Below are positions 6,119-10,112 of a stretch of DNA of 10,112 nt, piece by piece. The translations under genes were made by a program, and so were the position numbers. The notes below the pieces were generated by a model. The model saw only the letters and a program-made list of their open reading frames with translations, made no database searches and was not told the DNA's origin. The stretch comes from Chloroflexota bacterium (GTDB lineage: Bacteria > Chloroflexota > Limnocylindria > Limnocylindrales > CSP1-4). Location of the stretch: assembly GCA_021785115.1 (NCBI GenBank), contig JAJYGO010000253.1, forward strand, positions 1 to 10,112, read 5' to 3'. Each line of letters begins with the position of its first letter. Within the stretch, counting starts at the first letter, position 1.

Positions 6119-8341
6119 ATGGCCTGGAACCAAGTGAGGGGGATCGCTCGCCGATGTGCGGCGATCCTCGGCGCCACGCTGCTCGTCGCGACCCTCGCGC
6201 CACTGCCCATGTCCGCGGCGCAGACCGGCCTCGCGACGGGCGGCCACCGCCTCGCCCAGAAGGTCGTCTCGACCACCGGTCACGTCGACGCCACCGCCGC
6301 CTCGCGCCTGCCGAGGCGGATCGTGCCGGCCTCGCGCCAGCTGCCCGCTCGCCCTCGCCCGGCACGCATCGCCGGGGCCGCCATCAAGTCCGGACGCTCC
6401 GCGCGCACGGCCAGCCCGAGCGTGGTCGCCATCCCGCCCCTCTCGATCACCCACGTGACGCGGACGCAGGGCCAGCATGACGTCGATCTCCAGCCGCCCG
6501 ACCCGTGGGTGGTGGCCAATGCCTCGTACGTCATCAGCACGAGCAACGGCCAGGCGCGGGTCATGAACCGCGACAACGTGACGCTCGCCACGATCCCCAC
6601 GTACGCCCTGTTCGCCACCGACCAGTTCCACTACGACTCGGATCCGCGGATCCTCTGGGATGCCGCGCACGCCCGGTGGATCGGCGTCGTGGTGACCTAC
6701 GACGACCCGACGTACGCCGACACCTCGCTGACCCTCGCGGTCTCCGACAGCGCCAACCCGCTCGGCACGTGGACGACGCACCGCTTCGCCTACGGGGCCG
6801 TGCTGCCCGACTACCCGGGCATCTCCTCGTCCAGCGACAAGGTGGTCCTGACCTCGAACCTGTACGGAAACCTGGCGACGGACCCCCTCGGGACGCCGGA
6901 GGGCACCGCCGTCCTGGCCGCGTCGTGGAGCTCGCTGCTCGCAGGGTCGACGGTCGCCGGCTTCCGGTACACCTATCCTGCCGACGACTTCGGCCTCCGC
7001 CCGGCGCGCGACGCCGGCGCGCCCGAGGCGGACGTCCCGCTGATCTTCGAGAATGCCACCTCAGGCGACCTCACCTACGTCCGGCTGACTGGCGCCGCGT
7101 CCTCGGCGACGCTGACCGGCGAGACCGACCTGGGCATCCCCAACGGTCCCGCCCTCGACAACGCGCCCCGCCAGCCGGGCGGCACCATCGGCGACGCGGC
7201 CAACAACCCCGTCGACAGCCGCATCCCAGACGTCGCCTACCGCGGCGATTCGCTCTACTTCGCGCGGACCTCGCAGTACAAGTGGGACGGCGTCAACACC
7301 GACCTGGTGGTCGAGGAGTTCGTGGTCTCCATCTCGTCCCTCGCCACGACCCCAGTCGTCCACGTCAACCGCTGGGGCAACGTCGGCGAGGACTACTGGA
7401 TGCCGGGCATCGGGATCACGAGCGGCGGCGGGTTCCTCCTGAGCTACACGCGCTCGAGTCCCACGGTCGCGCCCGAGGCATGGGCCGCGGGCTCGCTCGA
7501 CGGGGTCACCTACACGGACGCCTCGATGATCGCCGGGAGCACCGCCGCGTACGCCGACGACCGTTGGGGCGACTTCATGGCGATCACGCCCGACCCTGGC
7601 GGCACCATGAGCGCCTGGGCCGCCACCGAGGTCGCGAACTCGGACGGCTCGTGGCAGGAGGTCATCGGCCGGCTGGTCCTCGACAACATCGCGCCGTCGG
7701 CCCCCTCGACCCCCAACGAGACGCTGGTCGCCGGCTCCACGCTGGGCGCCAAGACCCTGCCGATCAGGGTCTCGTGGGCGGCGGCACGGGACCCGGAGAG
7801 CAGCGTCCAGCGCTATGCCCTCCAGGACGAGTACGACCTGGTCATCACGCAGGGCACGTCGGTGACGCGCAGCCACCCGTTCGCGCGCTACGGCTGGGGG
7901 CCCAACGTGAGGGACGACTGGCAGGTCGGCGCCTACGATGACGGCGGGAACAGCACGTTCTCGGCTTGGAGCGCAACCCTGTCGCCCATCGTGTTCGAGC
8001 AGTCCCTCTCGTACACCAAGTACAGCTCCGGCTGGTACACCGCCCGGAGCACCGCCTATTCAGGCGGGAGCGCGAAGTACTCGACCAGGTCGGGCGCCTA
8101 TGCGTCGTTCAGGATGAGCGGCCGCAACTTCGCCTGGGTGAGCTACAAGTCCTCGACGCGGGGCAAGGCGAAGGTCTACGTGGACGGCGTCTACCGGGCG
8201 ACGATCACGCTCAAGAGCTCGACCTCGAAGGCGCGCAACCTGGTCTACGCGATCAACTACGGCGCCCGCGGCACCCACACGATCAAGGTCGTGGTGGTGA
8301 GCGGCCGCGTGGACGTCGACGCGTTCGTCGTCCTCCGCTAG
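6119..8341 (+). CDS. Secreted multidomain protein: beta-propeller/sialidase-like, Fn3-like and C-terminal jelly-roll-like domains
   Basis: The protein is 740 aa. The ATG at 6119 follows AAGGAG with 5-nt spacing; the TTG directly before it is less likely. Residues 1-34 are a Sec signal peptide: positive VRGIARR, hydrophobic CAAILGATLLVATLAPL, cleavage near MSAA. A strongly basic Arg/Pro/Ala linker follows (about 40-105). The large domain (about 110-520) has many beta strands, starts with DLQPPDPWVVANASYVIST, and resembles secreted propeller proteins carrying a PPDPWVAVGP-type motif, here without the VGP part. An Fn3/Ig-like segment begins at IAPSAPSTPNETL (about 523). The last 115 residues, with KAKVYVDGVYRATITL and HTIKVVVVSGRVDVDAFVVL, look like a galactose-binding-type adhesive jelly roll. 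There is no LPxTG-type sorting signal and no terminal membrane helix, so it is probably released or bound non-covalently. No catalytic residues can be named; a glycan-binding or surface role is inferred. Confidence 0.85.
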   Translation: MAWNQVRGIARRCAAILGATLLVATLAPLPMSAAQTGLATGGHRLAQKVVSTTGHVDATAASRLPRRIVPASRQLPARPRPARIAGAAIKSGRSARTASPSVVAIPPLSITHVTRTQGQHDVDLQPPDPWVVANASYVISTSNGQARVMNRDNVTLATIPTYALFATDQFHYDSDPRILWDAAHARWIGVVVTYDDPTYADTSLTLAVSDSANPLGTWTTHRFAYGAVLPDYPGISSSSDKVVLTSNLYGNLATDPLGTPEGTAVLAASWSSLLAGSTVAGFRYTYPADDFGLRPARDAGAPEADVPLIFENATSGDLTYVRLTGAASSATLTGETDLGIPNGPALDNAPRQPGGTIGDAANNPVDSRIPDVAYRGDSLYFARTSQYKWDGVNTDLVVEEFVVSISSLATTPVVHVNRWGNVGEDYWMPGIGITSGGGFLLSYTRSSPTVAPEAWAAGSLDGVTYTDASMIAGSTAAYADDRWGDFMAITPDPGGTMSAWAATEVANSDGSWQEVIGRLVLDNIAPSAPSTPNETLVAGSTLGAKTLPIRVSWAAARDPESSVQRYALQDEYDLVITQGTSVTRSHPFARYGWGPNVRDDWQVGAYDDGGNSTFSAWSATLSPIVFEQSLSYTKYSSGWYTARSTAYSGGSAKYSTRSGAYASFRMSGRNFAWVSYKSSTRGKAKVYVDGVYRATITLKSSTSKARNLVYAINYGARGTHTIKVVVVSGRVDVDAFVVLR

Positions 8342-8354
8342 GCAGGACACCCCA

Positions 8355-8392
8355 AAGGGGCCGGGCCGCGAGGCTCGGCCCCTTCTTGGTGC
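8355..8392 (+). terminator. Rho-independent-type terminator after the secreted-protein gene
   Basis: AAGGGGCCGGGCC (8355-8367) pairs with GGCTCGGCCCCTT (8372-8384), a 13-bp stem with one G-U pair capped by a GNRA tetraloop (GCGA). TCTTGG-like sequence follows, a weak U tract. It starts 14 nt past the stop, so the sortase gene needs its own promoter. Confidence 0.8.
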
Positions 8393-8551
8393 CCGACGCC
8401 CGCCATCGTCCCATCCGATGGGTCCTGTCCGGGTACTGGCCCCAACCGCACAAGAGCCCACCCTAACCGACGGTACCGCGGGTCCGGTCACAGGGTCATG
8501 GATGACGACCGGGCGGTCGATCCGGTGCGTCCGCGCGCCGATGCTGCGGGC

Positions 8552-9376
8552 ATGGAACCGATCCGTCGCCACCGCCGCGCCATCTCGACGGCCCTCGCCC
8601 TGCTCCTCGCCGTCGAGTCCATCACCGTCGTCTCGGTCGCCGCGGTCAGCGCGCTGACCGCGGAGCGCAGTGCCGCGCATGCACTTCCCAGCACGCCCCC
8701 CGCCGGCGAGGTGCTGGCCGAGGCCGGCACCGTCGACCAGGCCTGGGAACCCGCCGCCGTCACCCCGACCGCGAGCCCCGCCCCGTCGACCGTCGTCGCG
8801 CCGGAGCCGCTCCTGGACCCGCGTCCCTACGTGCAGTCGCTGGCGCAGGTCACGCCTGCCGCGACGCCGAGCTCGACGGCGACCCCCAAGCCGAGCGCGT
8901 CGCCCAAGCCCAACGCCACGGCGAAGCCCGCGACAGCGACCACCAGGACCACGAGCTCGAAGCCGAAGGCCGTGGCGTACGTGGGGCGGAACCGGCTGTG
9001 GATGCCGACGCTGGGCGTCAGCCAGTCGGTGTCGTTCTTCTCGTGCACCCGCTCAGCCCCGCCCGACAACTACGTCTACCGCTGGGGCTGCGCGGGCAAC
9101 AACAACGTCTACCTGCTCGGACACGCGTATGGCGTGTTCAAGCCGCTTCACGACGCATACCTCAACGGGCGGCTGGCCAAGGGGATGCGCGTGTACTACG
9201 CCGACGGCTCGGGCAGGGTGCACGGCTACAGCGTCCAGTGGTGGAAGCTGACCAGGCCCACCACCGACGCCAGTTGGGCCTGGGCGGCCCAGCCCGTCCC
9301 CTCGATGACGCTCCAGACCTGCGTGGGCGCCAACAGCCAGTACCGCCTGATGGTGCGGCTCGTCCAGATCAGCTGA
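8552..9376 (+). CDS. Membrane-anchored sortase (class E-like)
   Basis: The protein is 274 aa from the ATG at 8552. The N-terminus MEPIRRHRR is followed by a hydrophobic segment (about 10-35), an uncleaved signal anchor or signal peptide. An in-frame ATG at 8498 would add 18 mostly acidic residues and is less suited to export. Next comes a long Pro/Ala/Thr/Ser/Lys-rich wall-spanning linker (about 50-140), then a sortase domain (about 143-274) opening with RNRLWMPTLGV. The catalytic set is visible: H191 in LLGHAYGVF, C257 in TLQTCVG and R265 in YRLMVR. C165 and C180 flank the loop before the histidine strand and could form a disulfide outside the cell. Sortases cleave LPxTG-like signals and join proteins to the envelope or to each other. 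No substrate with such a signal is in this window; the neighbouring secreted protein lacks one. GATGCT, 7 nt before the ATG, could be a -10 for a leaderless message. Confidence 0.85.
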   Translation: MEPIRRHRRAISTALALLLAVESITVVSVAAVSALTAERSAAHALPSTPPAGEVLAEAGTVDQAWEPAAVTPTASPAPSTVVAPEPLLDPRPYVQSLAQVTPAATPSSTATPKPSASPKPNATAKPATATTRTTSSKPKAVAYVGRNRLWMPTLGVSQSVSFFSCTRSAPPDNYVYRWGCAGNNNVYLLGHAYGVFKPLHDAYLNGRLAKGMRVYYADGSGRVHGYSVQWWKLTRPTTDASWAWAAQPVPSMTLQTCVGANSQYRLMVRLVQIS

Positions 9377-9377
9377 G

Positions 9378-9457
9378 CCGCCGCGGGCAGGCGGAGCACG
9401 ACCGTGGGATCAGCTCGGTCCCCGGCCGGACGGCCCCCCGGCGGACAGGCCCACGGC
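9378..9457 (+). other. Inverted repeats between the sortase and regulator genes
   Basis: Two weak structures follow the sortase stop: a 5-bp stem CCGCC/GGCGG (9378-9394) and a long-range 7-bp pair CCGTGGG/CCCACGG (about 9402-9408 and 9451-9457). Neither is followed by a T run. They may shape the 3' end of the sortase message or be chance in G/C-rich sequence. Confidence 0.2.
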
Positions 9458-9476
9458 GGTTTGGCCCGGATCCTGC

Positions 9477-9482
9477 TAGCCT
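9477..9482 (+). promoter_or_regulatory. Possible -10 box of the SufR-like gene
   Basis: TAGCCT ends 9 nt before the ATG at 9492, which would start the transcript at or within a few bases of the start codon. No Shine-Dalgarno is present, consistent with a leaderless or near-leaderless message. No good -35 is visible. Confidence 0.35.
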
Positions 9483-9491
9483 CCTCGCCGC

Positions 9492-10112
9492 ATGCCTGAC
9501 GCTTCGCCTGCCTCCCCCGAGCCCGCCCTCCGCCACGCCATCCTGGTCCACCTGCGCCGGAGCGGGGCCGGTTCGCCCGACACGATCGCCGCGGCGATCG
9601 GGGCGAGCCGCAGCGGCGTGGCGCAGCAGCTCCGGGCGCTCGAGGGTGCCGGCCTCGTCACGCGCACGGCGGTCCGCCACGGCGTCGGCCGTCCCCGCCA
9701 CCTCTACGACGTCACCGACGAGGCCCAGGGCCTCTTCCCGTCGAACTACGAGGGACTGGCAAGCGGGCTGGTCGCCGCCATCGTCGAGCTCGGTGGCGAC
9801 CAGCTGCTCGACGAGGTGATGACGGCGCGCAGCCGCCAGGCCGGGGCCGCGCTGCGGGAGGCGCTTGCGGCCGCCCTGCCGCCGGACGCCCCGCTGGCCG
9901 ATCGCGTCCGGGAACTGGCTCGCCTCCAGGACGGCCTGGGCTATCTCGCCGAGGCGCAGGTCGACGGGGAGGACGGGGCGGTCCGACTGGTCCAGCACAA
10001 CTGCGCCGTCCACGACATCGCGAGGGCGAACGGCTCCGCCTGCCGGGCCGAGCTGGCGATGTTCCGCGACCTGCTGGGTCCCGGCGTCGAGCGCGAGTGC
10101 CACATCCTCGAC
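9492..10112 (+). CDS. SufR-like winged-helix transcriptional regulator with Fe-S cysteines, C-terminus outside window
   Basis: The frame runs open from the ATG at 9492 to the window end (207 codons, no stop). Residues 12-75 form an ArsR/MarR-type winged helix: LRHAILVHLRRSG, the helix-turn-helix SPDTIAAAIGASRSGVAQQL, RALEGAGLV, then the wing with GRPRHLYDVT. The second half is a helical domain carrying cysteines C171 (VQHNCAVHDIA), C184 (ACRAELAMF) and C203 (RECHILD). The Cys-x12-Cys spacing with the HNC...C.AEL context is the pattern of SufR-type regulators, which hold an Fe-S cluster and repress suf cluster-assembly genes. A further cysteine of the set is expected just beyond the window. 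Position in front of unseen downstream genes on the same strand fits a regulator leading a suf operon, but this cannot be seen here. Confidence 0.82.
   Translation, partial: MPDASPASPEPALRHAILVHLRRSGAGSPDTIAAAIGASRSGVAQQLRALEGAGLVTRTAVRHGVGRPRHLYDVTDEAQGLFPSNYEGLASGLVAAIVELGGDQLLDEVMTARSRQAGAALREALAAALPPDAPLADRVRELARLQDGLGYLAEAQVDGEDGAVRLVQHNCAVHDIARANGSACRAELAMFRDLLGPGVERECHILD

Noticed and set aside
6505..7941. Plus-strand frame of 478 codons inside the secreted-protein gene
   Set aside because: Out-of-frame shadow with extreme Arg/Gly/His content; the overlapping frame has a signal peptide and domain structure.
8474..8485. GGTACCGCGG, resembling the T-box core sequence
   Set aside because: There is no specifier stem, no antiterminator/terminator pair, and the downstream gene is a sortase rather than an aminoacyl-tRNA synthetase or amino-acid gene; likely chance.
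8498..8551. 18-residue N-terminal extension of the sortase from the ATG at 8498
   Set aside because: The added MDDDRAVDPVRPR stretch is largely acidic and precedes the positive n-region of the signal anchor; the ATG at 8552 gives a standard export signal. Not fully excluded.

Overview
High-GC bacterial chromosomal DNA with dense, short-gapped genes, strong G/C bias at third codon positions and sigma70-type promoters. The combination of a DUF1015 protein, a class E-like sortase, a SufR-like regulator and secreted proteins with a C-terminal 'GKAKVYVDG...HTIKVVVV...VDVDAFVV' domain suggests Chloroflexota, perhaps Limnocylindria. That placement is inferred from protein style, not from a marker gene. 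I see no phage, transposase or CRISPR.

Left part (1-2910, all minus strand). A dgcN-dgcA pair (DUF1611 N-acyltransferase plus dipeptide epimerase-type enolase) overlaps by ATGA and probably handles D-glutamate or D-amino-acid dipeptides. It is followed downstream by a candidate 44-codon gene and by a conserved hypothetical gene cut by the window start. A tRNA-Glu(CTC) gene with its own promoter and terminator lies upstream of dgcN.

Middle (3001-5674, minus strand). A gene-free stretch holds a perfect 17-bp hairpin beside a degenerate duplicated element. Beyond it, a DUF1015 gene and an alpha/beta-hydrolase form an overlapping two-gene operon read from a promoter near 5650. The hydrolase keeps Asp and His of its triad but has Gly at the nucleophile-Ser position.

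Right part (5700-10112, plus strand). A divergent intergenic region holds two overlapping small ORFs, the second readable only from ATT. Then come a 740-residue secreted beta-propeller-like protein with its own terminator, a membrane-anchored sortase, and a window-truncated SufR-like Fe-S regulator that may sit in front of a suf cluster outside the window.

The most notable points are the serine-less hydrolase, the ATT-started small gene coupled to an upstream ORF, the small ORF built on a 12-nt DnaA-box-like repeat, and the structured repeat region at 3125-3276.
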